Positions 34,664-46,524 of a DNA stretch of 64,000 bases are shown here, piece by piece. The DNA is from Strongyloides papillosus. Lineage: Eukaryota > Nematoda > Chromadorea > Rhabditida > Strongyloididae. Under the pieces are notes generated by a model. That model saw nothing but the letters and a program-made list of their open reading frames with translations, was not told the DNA's origin and searched no databases. Numbering within the stretch: position 1 is the first letter of the stretch; every line of letters starts with the position of its first letter. The position numbers were made by a program, and so were the translations under genes. The stretch spans positions 4,030,001 through 4,094,000 of the forward strand of contig SRSI01000050.1 in NCBI GenBank assembly GCA_005656395.1, written 5' to 3'.

Positions 34664-36854
34664 TCAAAATCTTATTTGGAGACTATTCTTATATGCTTCT
34701 TTAATTTTAAGTCTGCTTTTTTTGTACATTCCTTCAACTTTCGTTACTTTCTTTTTGATAACAGATGACGATACGTCAAACTTATCATATGCCTCTGTTA
34801 TTCTTCTATCTAAGTCTTCAATTATCTCTTTCATAATTTCAAACTGTTCTTCGATACTATGAGTAGTTCCTAAATCCGTAATATCTAACTTTTCTTTTGC
34901 TTCAGCGTTTTCTTCAAATAATTTTCTTATTCTGTGTGAAAGATTTTCTCTTTCTTTGGGGTAATCTTGTAAAATTTTAATGACATCATCTCTTTTCAAA
35001 ATATATACATCACTATAGCCAATAGATTGTAAAGCTAATGTTTGTTTATCATTATTAAGTTTACCATGTAATTTAATGATAGAACTTTCACCAAATGTTG
35101 ATCCTTCTTCAAGAACCTCTAAAACATTACCATTCTTATCAACAGTCCGAAGTTTTCCTCTTTTGAGTATAAACATTTCACGTGCTGGGTCACCTATATT
35201 ACATAAGTAGTCATCTGGTGCATACATAACACGATTAAGCTTGAGAACAAGCGCATATAAAAGTCCAGGTTCCATATCTTTAAATAAATTAACTCCTATA
35301 AGTGTTTGCATGTGTAGATTGACAGCAATTTGTCCTTGAAGACGTTTTGGTAGAAAGTCTAAAATTTTATTGTCATCTGTAAATCCTCCTTCATTATAAA
35401 GATATGAAATAAATTGAATGACACGTTTCTGAAACAATGGTTCAACATTTCTGTATTTCATATAGAATTTGATACCATCTAATATGTATTGATATTCAGC
35501 TTTATCTCGATTACCAGTTGACACAAGTGCACCTACAGAACCGACAATTGTAGCAAAAACAAGCACACCAATAATTGTATCCATAACTTCAAGAATATTC
35601 TCTTGCCAAGCATTTGGGTATGGTTGTTGCCCACAAGTAGTTAATGTTAATGAACTCCAATAAAATGATAAAGTATATTGTTTTGTAAAGTTGGAATATT
35701 TGCTAATATACATTTTATCTTTCCAATAAGCCATCATTTCATCAATATAAGTTTCTCTTTTTAAAGTGTAATTAGCGTCACGACCAGTTTCGTTAAATCC
35801 ACATTCTCCCATATGATCATCAATATTTACATCACAAGTTGGAAATAATGGGTCAGCATTTTTGACATCGGTGTATGCCCAATCATTTCTGTCTTCAGAA
35901 TTAGTACCACCAAGGACAGATATAATAAAGTAGAATGAAGCATTCCAATGGAATAATATTAAACAAATAGTTATAAGTACAAAAATTTTGAAAGCATGTG
36001 GATAGCCTGTTCTCATAGAAGTCCTTTCAACGTACTCGTTGAATCGATAACATTTCAATAGCCTATTTAGACGAAGATAAGTTAGCTCTTTTTTAATGAT
36101 TAAAAAAATATCTAATGGAATTAGTGTTAAGATATCTAAAAGAAAGGGGATACTATAAATATATTTTTTGGAAATTTTTTTCCAATTTGTGACGTATATG
36201 CCATCGTCTAAGTAACTTATTTTTGATTGAACAAAAATGTCAATTAAAAAAATAACATCACAAACAATATTTCCATAAATCCAAATTTTGTAAAGATCCC
36301 CAAAAACGTTATCGTAAACAAAGACAACCATTAAAATTAAATTATAAAAACATGCAATTGAAACAAATAATGTCCAGAAATAGTAAAAATCTCCAGAACG
36401 ATTAATTGTTTGAAAAAGTATATCTTTATAAAATGATTTTTTAAATATTTTTTTAAAATAAATATTTATTTTTAATTTTTTTTCATCTTTTGGAAGAGGA
36501 TTATTAATTTTTAAATCACTAATGTTTCTTACAATTTTTTGGTTAACTTCTTTGGAAGTTTTTTTTTCGTTTACTTCAACATTATTTTGTTTGTTACCTT
36601 CCTCTAAGGTTACTTCATTATCAATATTATTTTGTCTACTAGATGATGGTTGAACATTAAATACTAAGTCGTCGTGATAATTAGACATTCTTTCAAGTTG
36701 ACTTTCTTTCTTAAGATTTTTCAAGAATGTTTTAATGATCTAAAAATTGTTAGTAATAAATATAAAAATAAAATTTTCTTACAATTGTTGTATAGACAAT
36801 GGAAGCAAAAGATGGCTTGTTTCTAGTGTTTTCTTGTACATCCTCATTATCCAT
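34664..36854 (-). CDS. Cyclic-nucleotide-gated cation channel subunit
   Basis: Exons 36783-36854 and 34664-36739, phase 0, 715 residues. Six transmembrane spans with a reduced S4 (YLRLNRLLKCYRFNEYVER), a pore segment (YWSSLTLTTCGQQPYP), the S6 signature FATIVGSVGALVS, a C-linker, and a cyclic-nucleotide-binding domain (GDPAREMFILKRGKLRTV...EGSTFGESSI). The C-terminal ~70 residues look like a coiled coil. C-linker and cNBD resemble alpha subunits, but the filter has Cys and Gln where alpha subunits have Ile and the ion-binding Glu (TIGET), more like a modulatory TAX-2-type partner. Likely acts in sensory cilia. Stop codons with uS8 are 184 nt apart (convergent). Confidence 0.85.
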
Positions 36855-37548
36855 AATTCATTAATCTTTTCATATGATATTATTGAATAATATTAATATT
36901 AATTTTAAATTAAAATAAAGGATTTGATATAATATTATGTGATGGTTGTATAGGTATATAATTAAGTCTTCTGCTTTTAGTATATATATATATTAAAAAT
37001 TTTCTTCATATTTTCATCATTGATATTTATAAATGTTACCCATTGTATTATGTAAATCTTCTGTAAGGCAAAAATGTATGAAAGCGCAAATGTTACCATG
37101 GATATTTTGGATTAACATTCTTTTATCATATTAATCTTCTTTTGTAATGTCAATTCATCTATATCTTTTCTAATAATTTTTATCTCTTTCACAAAGTATG
37201 GTTAATTATCGTAAACAATATTATTATACTTTTTATTAACAATTTATGAATGAAAATGTAATTATTTTGGTGAAATAAACATTTACCAAGAATGATAAAA
37301 GAACAATCTTAATGTTTTATAAATTTTATTTTTTTTTAATAGCTTTCTTATCTATAGATAGGTATGTTTTAATCTATTCCCGATTTATTTATACTTTTAG
37401 TTATATAATTTTTATCATTTTAATCGCAATATTATAATGTTCCATTGGTGTAATAAAATATGCTATTTCCTGATATTTTTATCATTCTATATTTGCGTTC
37501 ACATTTTTTTCTTCTAATGGTTACTATTTATTTTTAGGTCCTTCTAAT
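36855..37548. promoter_or_regulatory. Divergent intergenic region (CNG channel / CH protein)
   Basis: About 700 nt, AT-rich. TTATTTTTAG at about 37528-37537, eleven bases before the ATG of the plus-strand gene, is a good acceptor, so either a trans-splice site or an upstream non-coding exon is likely. Confidence 0.4.
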
Positions 37549-38478
37549 ATGGTTACGGAAAAAGAAATTGCTAATGATAAATGCGAAAAAGTTTCTCAAG
37601 GTTCATTTGAACAAGTACAACGTAGTACAGAATCTTCTACAGAAGATTTAACAGTTCAAGATCGTGAAAACAATAGGACTGATGAAAAAGAAAATATTGT
37701 TTTGAGTGATAATAACATTCAAGAAGAAGTTAAGGATATCGTTGTTGAAGAAAAGAAAGTTGTATTAGGAGAAAAGAACGAGAATGGAGAAATAATTTAT
37801 AGATGTTCTTGTGGAAAAACTATAATCGGCGAAGGGGTTACTGTAACAGAACCATCCAAAGATCTTGAACCAATTAAGGCTGATAAAACTTTTAACCCAA
37901 AGGAATGGATTAGTCATAAAGAACGTGCCGTTATTCAACGAGCACTTCAAATAATCACTTCATGGGCAATTAAAACAATCCACAGTGATACACTTGAAAA
38001 AAAATATGACTGGATAGTAAAGTCAAATTATTTGTCTGAGAGAAATTTTGTCAATTTGTACAGTGATGGGGAAATTTTGAGAAAACTGGCTTCATCATTG
38101 ACACCAAAATACAAATATGATGTAGTTAATGTAGATCAAGTAATAGTAGATTGTATGGATCTTGTTAACTATAATCGCCTTAAATTTAGAGAGTACTGTG
38201 TTGATGTATTTGGATTAGATAGAAAAGAATTGTTCTCATTGGAAGACTTTAATATTAAAAAATCTCCAAAAGGCTTTAGAAATATCTTCCATACACTATG
38301 CAGTGTTGCTTTAAAATGTGATGAAATAAAGTTGGGAACAGAGTTTATCAATTGTTATGTTTTTGTTAACATGAGATCATCAATCTTAGAGAGAAGAGAA
38401 CTTGGTTTTGATGTTTATACATGTGTAAGTGATATGAAACATCACATTAATCAAAAAAAAGCAGCCAATACACAATAA
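37549..38478 (+). CDS. Calponin-homology-like protein with disordered N terminus
   Basis: Single exon, 309 residues. The first ~75 residues are charged and probably disordered, then a short CSCGKT motif. Residues about 130-295 show a diverged calponin-homology pattern: a Trp in the first helix, a DGEILRKLASSLTP segment (DG-x-L-x-x-L), an asparagine-containing helix ahead of FREYCVDVFGLDRKELFSLEDF, and a KSPKGFRNIFHTLCSVA helix matching the KN-x-x-x-V-x-x-TL helix of transgelin/calponin CH domains. It may bind actin, but the domain is too diverged to be sure. METTL18 follows 119 nt downstream on the same strand. Confidence 0.6.
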   Translation: MVTEKEIANDKCEKVSQGSFEQVQRSTESSTEDLTVQDRENNRTDEKENIVLSDNNIQEEVKDIVVEEKKVVLGEKNENGEIIYRCSCGKTIIGEGVTVTEPSKDLEPIKADKTFNPKEWISHKERAVIQRALQIITSWAIKTIHSDTLEKKYDWIVKSNYLSERNFVNLYSDGEILRKLASSLTPKYKYDVVNVDQVIVDCMDLVNYNRLKFREYCVDVFGLDRKELFSLEDFNIKKSPKGFRNIFHTLCSVALKCDEIKLGTEFINCYVFVNMRSSILERRELGFDVYTCVSDMKHHINQKKAANTQ

Positions 38479-38597
38479 AGTTTAACAATAGTTCTTTAGT
38501 TTTATTACATGATAGTAAAATAGTTTTAAATATATATATATTATTCCAAAAATTATTTAATTAAAGTTTAAAATATTGTACTTTTTATCTTTTAAAT

Positions 38598-39390
38598 ATG
38601 CCCGAAACACTAGAATGTAATGATAAAATAATTAAATATTTATCTTCTGAGGAGGTTAGTAGTTTAATTAAACAATCAAACTATAAAAATTCAAATGAAT
38701 TAAAAGATATAGATAAAAGTGATTTGATTCCTAATATTTATGAAGGTAAAGTAATAGCTATGATGTATGATAAGAGTCAATATTTTAGGTGGATTAAAAG
38801 TTTGGGAAGCTGCTATTGATATGTGTAATTATATAACAAAAAATGGAAATGATACATTTAAAGGGAAGACGGTTCTTGAATTAGGATGTGGAGCCGGGCT
38901 CCCTGGAATTTGTGCTCTTCTCCTTCAATCATCTCATGTATATTTTCAAGATTTTAATGAAGTTGTACTAAAATGTTATACACAGGAGAATGTAAAAATG
39001 AACGGATTTAATGGGAATCAAACAACATATATCTCTGGAGACTGGAAATATTTCAATGATAAAGTTAGGGAAAGTGGAACTAAATTTGATATTATCTTGA
39101 CAACTGAAACTATATACTGCGAGGAAAATTACGAAAAACTTTATCAGGTATTTTGCGATAATCTTAAGGATACTCCTGATGCTTATATGTATGTTTAACT
39201 AATATATTTTATTAAAACTTTTTTTGCCATTAGATTATTAGGAGGAAAACTTTATTATTTTGGTGTTGGAGGATCTATTTTAGGATTTATGGATTTTTTA
39301 AAGATTAAAAATGACTTTAATGTGGAGGTTGTTGATGTGGTTGAAGCATCAGTTCCAAGATGGTTATTAAAGATTACAAGGAAAATTTAA
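38598..39390 (+). CDS. METTL18-type protein-histidine methyltransferase
   Basis: Exons 38598-38745, 38789-39188 and 39234-39390 (introns 43 and 45 nt), 234 residues. After splicing the motif YEGGLKVWEA appears, then the SAM-binding loop VLELGCGAGLPGI, the acidic VYFQDFNEVVL, ILTTETIYCEENY and C-terminal KLYYFGVGG, all matching METTL18/Hpm1, which methylates a histidine of ribosomal protein uL3. Human METTL18 has a longer N-terminal region (about 370 residues). The stop is 26 nt from that of HECW in convergent orientation. Confidence 0.88.
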
Positions 39391-39416
39391 TACATTTTAT
39401 TAAAGACAAAAAAGGA

Positions 39417-42400
39417 TTATTCTATGGCATATGAATCGCTTTCATTTATAGCTATTAATAATTTATTTTTAATTGTTTGTTGATCTTTATAAAGTGGTAA
39501 ATCAAGCCTATTGAAACATGTATGTGCTCTCGGCAAACTATTTGGTTCTCCCCATTTTTCGATAGTAAATTTTTTTAATCCACCATTAGAACCACGAAGG
39601 CCTTTGAAACCTTCAAATGGTATACTGCTGGTACCAGTGACAAATTTAAGTAGTTTTAATCTTTCAGCATTAGTTAACTTATACACAACATTCCAGAACC
39701 AATTTATGAGAACATGGGAATCGAAATATCCTCCTTTATATTCAGTATTTTCTCTCCAATCTTCTAAATCTATATCCATAGTTCCGGATAAGAGGAGTGA
39801 TAATTGTGATGGAGAAAATACACGTAGATAATTGGAATCAATAACATCATATAAACCTCTAGTTAAAGCTTTAATTTGTTCTTGAATATTTCTTTCAATT
39901 CTATGTTTGAGTAGCAAGTTGATGTATTGATCTTTATTGTATTCAGTAACTAATAAATTACCTCCATCAGGTAGTAAATCGACATCAATATTTTTTCCAT
40001 TAATTTTTGTTGTTGCTGTAAATGTAAAATCTACACATCCCGTAATATCATTATTAGATATCCATTTTAAACTATTATAATATTCAATATCCATATCTTT
40101 TAAATCATCAACGGTATATGGTATACCGAGTAATAATTTGTAAAATGGTTTTGAAAAAAATGTATCAATTAGACATCTATGTATTAATGCTAAACCTATA
40201 ACTCTACCACATAATTCAAACCATTTAAGATAATTTTTAACTTTAGTGCTATCATTAGCAATGATGACAGTATAGACATTAGAATTACTATACTCAAAAA
40301 GTCCATAATATGGATTAAATAGGTCTCTTGATAATAAAAAAAATAATTCTCTGCTAGGGCCACCATAGTCTAGACCATCTTCATCCTCAAAAGAAACCGT
40401 GAATTGTGATTTTCTTAATTGGGTAGAATCAATAGATAATATTTTGGTAAATGAATCTTCGACTAAAAAGAATCTCCTTAATAATAATTTAATTTTTGTT
40501 GGGCCAGTACCATAGCCATTTCTGGATAATGTTGTATAGAAATAGTTAACTTTTTCCTTAAATTCGATAGAATAAATTTCGTTATCATTATTTTGTACTT
40601 TATTATTATTATCTGTATCATTTTTCCTTTCTATATCTCTTTTTTCTTTGCATTTCTCTTCATATAGACTTATAGCTGTTATAATATCCAAGTCATTGGC
40701 ATATCTTAATAAAGCCGTCTCGCCAACTTTTGATATTAAATTTAACTTTTTAAAAATTCTATTCGTCAATTGCGGGTAGTGTTCTTTGACAAGTTCTTTT
40801 ATCTCATCAATATTCTGATAAATTTTTGTTAAAGAATTTATACCATCTTCAATATTGTTTTTTTTAGATGGGACACTTCTAGTACGTTTTTTAATTTCAA
40901 TTGGTAATCTTGGATCTATAGGAGTTATCTGTTTGTTCTTATGATTAGCATAGAACTTTGTTGAACCATCTGTTTTTATCGTTGTTAATTCTTGCCAATC
41001 AACTGGCAATGGCTGTGTTTTATCAGCAAATAAATTGACAAAGTTAATTAATTCTTTGTTTTTTGAAAATTTTTCGTAATAGTAAATGTTGTTTTTTTCG
41101 TCTTCATTTTCTTTTTTTCTTATTTTTGTTATCATATGTTTTAAGTATGAACTTGAATTATATATCTCTAATGCTTCTGAGTTTGTTTGGAGGATATTTA
41201 GGAAATCAGAACGTTGTAGGAAGGCTAAAGCTGGTTGAAGAACGTCATTTGATGAGTGAACGGTTGTTCTTCTGGTACATGTATATTTCATGTCGAAATT
41301 ATTCATTAAGACGTCAGTTGTATTTAATTTTCTATTATTTATGTCAATAAAAGATTTTTTTTCATAGTTATCTGGCAAATTCCATGTTGTCGTTTTGTTA
41401 ATATGGTCAATATAAAAAATTCTCCCATCTTTGTCAATTCTTGCTTCAAAGCCTAAAAAAAGTTTATATATAAAAAAAGTGCAAACATACCTTTAGGTAA
41501 ATTAGAAATAATATCTGTGCTACTTTTACTTGATGAGGTAGATGAATCAGAAAGACTAGAAACTCCAGAAGAAATGCTTGAAGATTGAGGAGTATTCATA
41601 ACTTTAGAGTCACTTTTATATGATAAGGAATTTGTAGAATGATTGTAAATAGAATAGTCAATTTGATTATTTTCTCGTGTCATAGAAGAAGTGTTCTTTT
41701 TTAGGGAGATAATAGTGTTAGCATTTTTATCAGAAGGCATGTTTTTCCTCACCAACATTATTTCTCTTTCGTTTTTGTTACAGTCTTTTGGTTTATTCAT
41801 GGCTAAAATAGCAATAAATATTTATATTATTTTGAAAATGGTCTTTTGAAATTAAATTAATAAAATAGTTTTTAAAAAATTTCTTTAAAACTATTATATT
41901 CTCCGTATGTCATAGGAAAACACCCACTCAAATAAAAAAAGGATTTGGTTATTATTTAAAAAGTGCTTTAATATGACATTTAATTTTTGGGCATAAACAA
42001 AAAAGTCATTTAAAATATATTAGCTCTTATATATAATCTTTTAAAAGACAATATGGCAAGTTAAATAAATTGTTAAATAATAGTATAAAGAAACTTTGAT
42101 TATCTCTCAAGAGTATTCATTTATGTTACATTTCAGTAGCAATGTTAGAGTATCTTGAGATGGAAATATGATAAAAAAAAACCCAATATTTTGTTTCTTT
42201 TAACCATATGTGGAAAAATATTTGGAGAGATTATGATTTCAAATTGATAAAGATGAATTATGTGGTAAACATAATAATGTTATCTTTAGTATTTTAAAAT
42301 AGGAATTAACATGTGCTTTAAGGAATAAAGAAGAGTGTAGAGATGAAAAATTAGTTTGAATGAATGACATATTTGGAAAGAAATATAATTGTTCTTAAGA

Positions 42401-43954
42401 AGGAGATTTAAAAAAAAGTTGTTTTTAATCTCTCCTCATTAATCATGATACTTCTTAATATATAATTTTTCTAATCAAAAAAAAAACAAAACCAAAAATA
42501 ATATTTTTTAAAAAAAAACAACAACCACTTACTTGCTATTAATGGATTCGTCAAGTTGTTATTATTAGTTAGTGATAGTAACAAGTTCTCCTGTTTATCT
42601 AATGACTCCTCAACGGTTGGGGTAATTCTAATAGTTATAGTTAAGCAAGCAATATTTGAAGATTGACAAGTCTCCTTTATTAATGAAGGGACTTTTATGT
42701 CTTCCTCTTGTATAGTGTGTTTTCGTAGATGACAAGTGTAACTGACAAGGTTTCTGTAAAATAATATATTTGTTATGGAAACATAATAATTAAACAAACC
42801 TATTTCTTGCAGAATTAATAAGATCCAAAAATGGAATTGTTGCAATGCCAAGAATTTTATTTTTTCCAAAGAAATGTTCTTCTTTTATAATTTCAACAGT
42901 TAAGTCTTTAGAGCAATCGACAGGAAAAAGAAATTTCTGAATAAATAATTTAAAGAACATAAAATTATCAGCTACTTACTAAATTTTTCCATCTAAATTC
43001 TTCGTCATTAGTTATTCTATCAATAGTTAATGTTCTATAGGAAAAATCTCCACAATAAATTTTACCAAAGCAACTCTTAATGTTTTGTTGCTTTTTTGTT
43101 CTTGAGGAATGTATTTGCCCATTAATACTTAGTTCTAAAAATATTGATAAAAGTTAGTTCTAATTAGATTAGCTTAAATTATACCATGAATAATGAGACG
43201 TGCATGTGAAAAGATACAAAATTGTGGGGAGGTTGCACGTAAAGATCCAGATATTCCATCGTAATACCTAAAAGTAGTAGATTGAATAATTTTTAATATT
43301 ACAATATATTTATTACATTTTTTTTTATTAAAAATTTTTATCAAATATATAGATATATATTAGTAATAGATAAATTTATTATATTTAAAAAACTTTTTAG
43401 AGATTTGACAATTAAAGAAAAATGTATAAATATACATATTTATGTATCATTGAAAAATTCTCACTTTACAAAGACCTTTTATCCATTTGCTGTTAAGTTT
43501 TACTTTTTTTGACAATCTAAACTTCTTAACTTTATAAATATCCATCTACAGGGACTTGTTGTGGTGTAGGCATTTGAAAAGATATTAATCAAGAAAATGG
43601 AATAGTGGAAAAAAAATATTTTTAACTTTTTTAAAAAAATAATTAAAGATAAACGTACCGGAAAATGAAGGTAGAATTTAGTGAGTATGATGAGGCATTA
43701 ATGGATTCATATTTTAATTTAAATAATAACGAAGTTGTGACTGTTGATTTTATTTGTTGATAAGAAAGATAATACAGTGGATTTTTTTCTTCAACTTTGT
43801 ATAATCCAATCCAGTCAATCATACTAATTGGAGATTCAAAGTTCCAGGAAACTATTATATCGTTTGGTTGGTTAGATGTAGGTAAAAATAATATCTCCTT
43901 GTTTATTAATAAAAAATTGTCGTTTTTAGATGGGACATCATGAGGATATGACAT
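39417..43954 (-). CDS. hecw-1: HECW-family HECT E3 ubiquitin ligase
   Basis: Seven exons in consistent phase: 43659-43954, 43185-43267, 42980-43134, 42800-42936, 42533-42753, 41491-41802 and 39417-41452; about 1079 residues. Order: HECW N-terminal domain (SWNFESPISMIDWIGLYKV...FRYYDGISGSLRATSP), a C2-like region (TVEIIKEEHFFGKNKILGIA), Ser-rich linker, WW domain 1 (LPKGFEARIDKDGRIFYIDH), the HECW linker (PALAFLQRSDF), WW domain 2 (LPVDWQELTTIKTDG), and a full HECT domain with catalytic Cys in LPRAHTCFNRLDLP. HECW proteins ubiquitinate substrates with PPxY motifs. Human HECW1/2 are about 1570-1606 residues, the difference being in linkers. An acceptor-like TTCTAG lies just above the first ATG, so a 5' exon or trans-splice site is possible. 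Confidence 0.85.
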
Positions 43955-46524
43955 TTGTTGAATGGTAAACTAGAAATATAAAGAAAAAATCAAAAATAGT
44001 CATATATATACATTTATATTTGGAAACAATAATTTATGTCAACCATCTATCATTGGATATAATAAATATCCACTACTAACTAAGAGTTATGGCATTTTCA
44101 GTCTCTTTATTTGTGAATTCAATGAAAAATATGGCATTTAAAATCGAAATAAATTAAGAAAAAAGAATATTGTTTTGATTCGCCATTTTAAAAGAAAAAT
44201 ATATTTAAGATAAAACTATTAAAATAGTTAACATTAAGATAAGGGAAATACTATAACAATGGTAGTTGAAATTTTGGGGTTAATAAATATACTTTCTCGA
44301 AAGTAAGATAAAAGTAGATATTTAGTATATATGTGACATGGAGTTTTTATAAGATTTTTAATCATTTATATAATTGATAAAAAGGAAATTGATGGGTGAA
44401 AAATTTTGAAATTTAATTATGTATAAGTGGATATGGAATACTGAAATCAGTAGAAATGTTTTAAATAATTGAAATATGAGATGTTTCAGTTTAATTGAAG
44501 TAAATGTAATTTAATTTCATGGGAAAATAAAGGAAATTCATATGGATATGTCTCCATATATACCATTGGAATCAGGAAAAAAAACAATAACTGTATCAAT
44601 TTAAATCATATACATTGCACTTTTATTTACTTATCATATATTTTTTTTAAAAAATTAAAGTTATATGATGGTATCTATTCTTTATTCTTTTATTTAATAT
44701 ACATATCCCTTCATGAATTTTTTGACGTCAACAAAGACAAGGATTATTAACTTTTTTTGGTATTAACATTTTTATGAACTAATTTTCTTTTCTCCCAAGT
44801 ACTTTGCTAATTTTTATTTTTTAATTTACTTTATAGTTTGACTATATATATGTATATAGTTATATATTTCCTTTTAATTTTCTTTTTCAACGTCTAAATA
44901 ATAAAAAAGCTAAACATTTTTTATTTTAAATGATTTTTGGCATCTACAATCTTCTAAATTTTTTTAGAACATGAATTACTGTCCTCGGAAATACTTTTTA
45001 ATCTTTTTGTTAGTATAAACGGAAAACTTTATTAATAAGTGTAGACAAGGCACATTTTTACTTTTAGTAGTGATATTCTTGTTTAAATAAAGAATTTTAT
45101 GATAAAAGTGTCATATTTTTATTTGTTCAATTTTAGGTAACTTTAAGAATGTTAAAAATAAATAACTTATTTATTTACAACTTTTAAAAAATTATTTTGA
45201 CACTGTAGATGTCAAATTTTGTGAAACAGAAATTTCTATTATTTTATTACAATCCAAGTTTTTCTATTTTCTTATCAAACTTCTATCAAAAGTGTCAAAT
45301 TAATTTGACATATCTTTTTTAACGTTTTTTTCAAGCTTAAAAATATTTTTTTTTGTATTGCTGATTTACTATTCATTTATCAGATAACATCTATAATGAG
45401 ATTAATGGTACGTTAGTGAGCTATATTCATATATAATATTTTTTCCATATCAATCGGCATCTTTTAGAAGAATTGTGATAACATTAAAAAAAGTTACAAT
45501 GATATATTTTAAAAATTCCCTATCTATTCCTCTTATCATGTAATGAGTTACCATTAAAATTTGAAACCGTGTTATGTATATTTATATATATTTTTAATAC
45601 ACATGTTTAATATATAAGAAAGAGGAGAAGACAAAGTTTATCATTTAAAAATAAAAGTATCAGACAATAGTATTTTGTTAATATATATATATTGTGTAAA
45701 AATGAAATCTATTTGTATAGATGTGTAGATGGTTAAAAAGTATAGCATAATGTGATATATAGTAGCCGTAAGTCATGACTTTTGTTGTATAAAAAGGTCC
45801 TACTGAAAATAAGTTACTAAAAGAATCAAATCATTCCCCTGGGTTGAGTATTGGAAAACTTGAAATAATCTTCCTCAACTATTTAACTTTATATGTGTAA
45901 TTTAGAAGAGAGAAACAATACATCCTTATAAACGTATTAAAGAGAATGTTTCCATTAAACAGTTTTGGGATTTGTTTGTTTATTATATATTTTATCAAAT
46001 AAGAATGCGCGAACGATTCATATATAAATTTTTAAAAGTTATCCTAATTCTTTTTTTATATCCTACATATATCTAACTAATATTTTATTTGACTATTTCT
46101 AGTTTAAATATTTCTTGGATAAAAAAAAATCAAATGCTATCAGAAGAGAAGCTAACGGCAATACCAATTATTTTAATTTAAAATATATGGTGGTCAATTA
46201 ACTTTTAAGATCAGACTTATAGAGAAATTTTTTACAATTGGAGAAGCTAAATTTATTTTAAAGGAAATTTACATTAATTTTGAAAAAAAAGGACAATTTT
46301 GATAGCTTTCACAAAATACACTTGAGCTTTTGCATTAATAAAAGAAGAGATAAGAAAGTTTTAAATGTTGGTACAAATAAAATAAATAATTATACATAGA
46401 TAGATGTGATATTACTTTTGGGGAAATTAATTCAATATATTTTAAGACAATTTATTTAAGTTCTTCTATTTTGAAAGGTGCTTTATTTTAACTATATTTT
46501 GTATAGCTATACTATTTTTATATT
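43955..46524. other. 2.6 kb divergent intergenic region
   Basis: Between HECW (minus) and the K2P channel (plus). Mostly AT-rich with no gene-length frame. It holds a 12-nt perfect palindrome AAGTCATGACTT at 45770-45781, a TATAAAAAGG at about 45789, and a short stem-loop at 45843-45879. A single TIR-like string (AAAAAAAAGGACAATTTTGA) occurs near 46282 without a partner end. Confidence 0.45.

Noticed and set aside
46282..46301. TIR-like string near the K2P start
   Set aside because: No matching opposite end or interior; chance similarity in A-rich DNA is likely.
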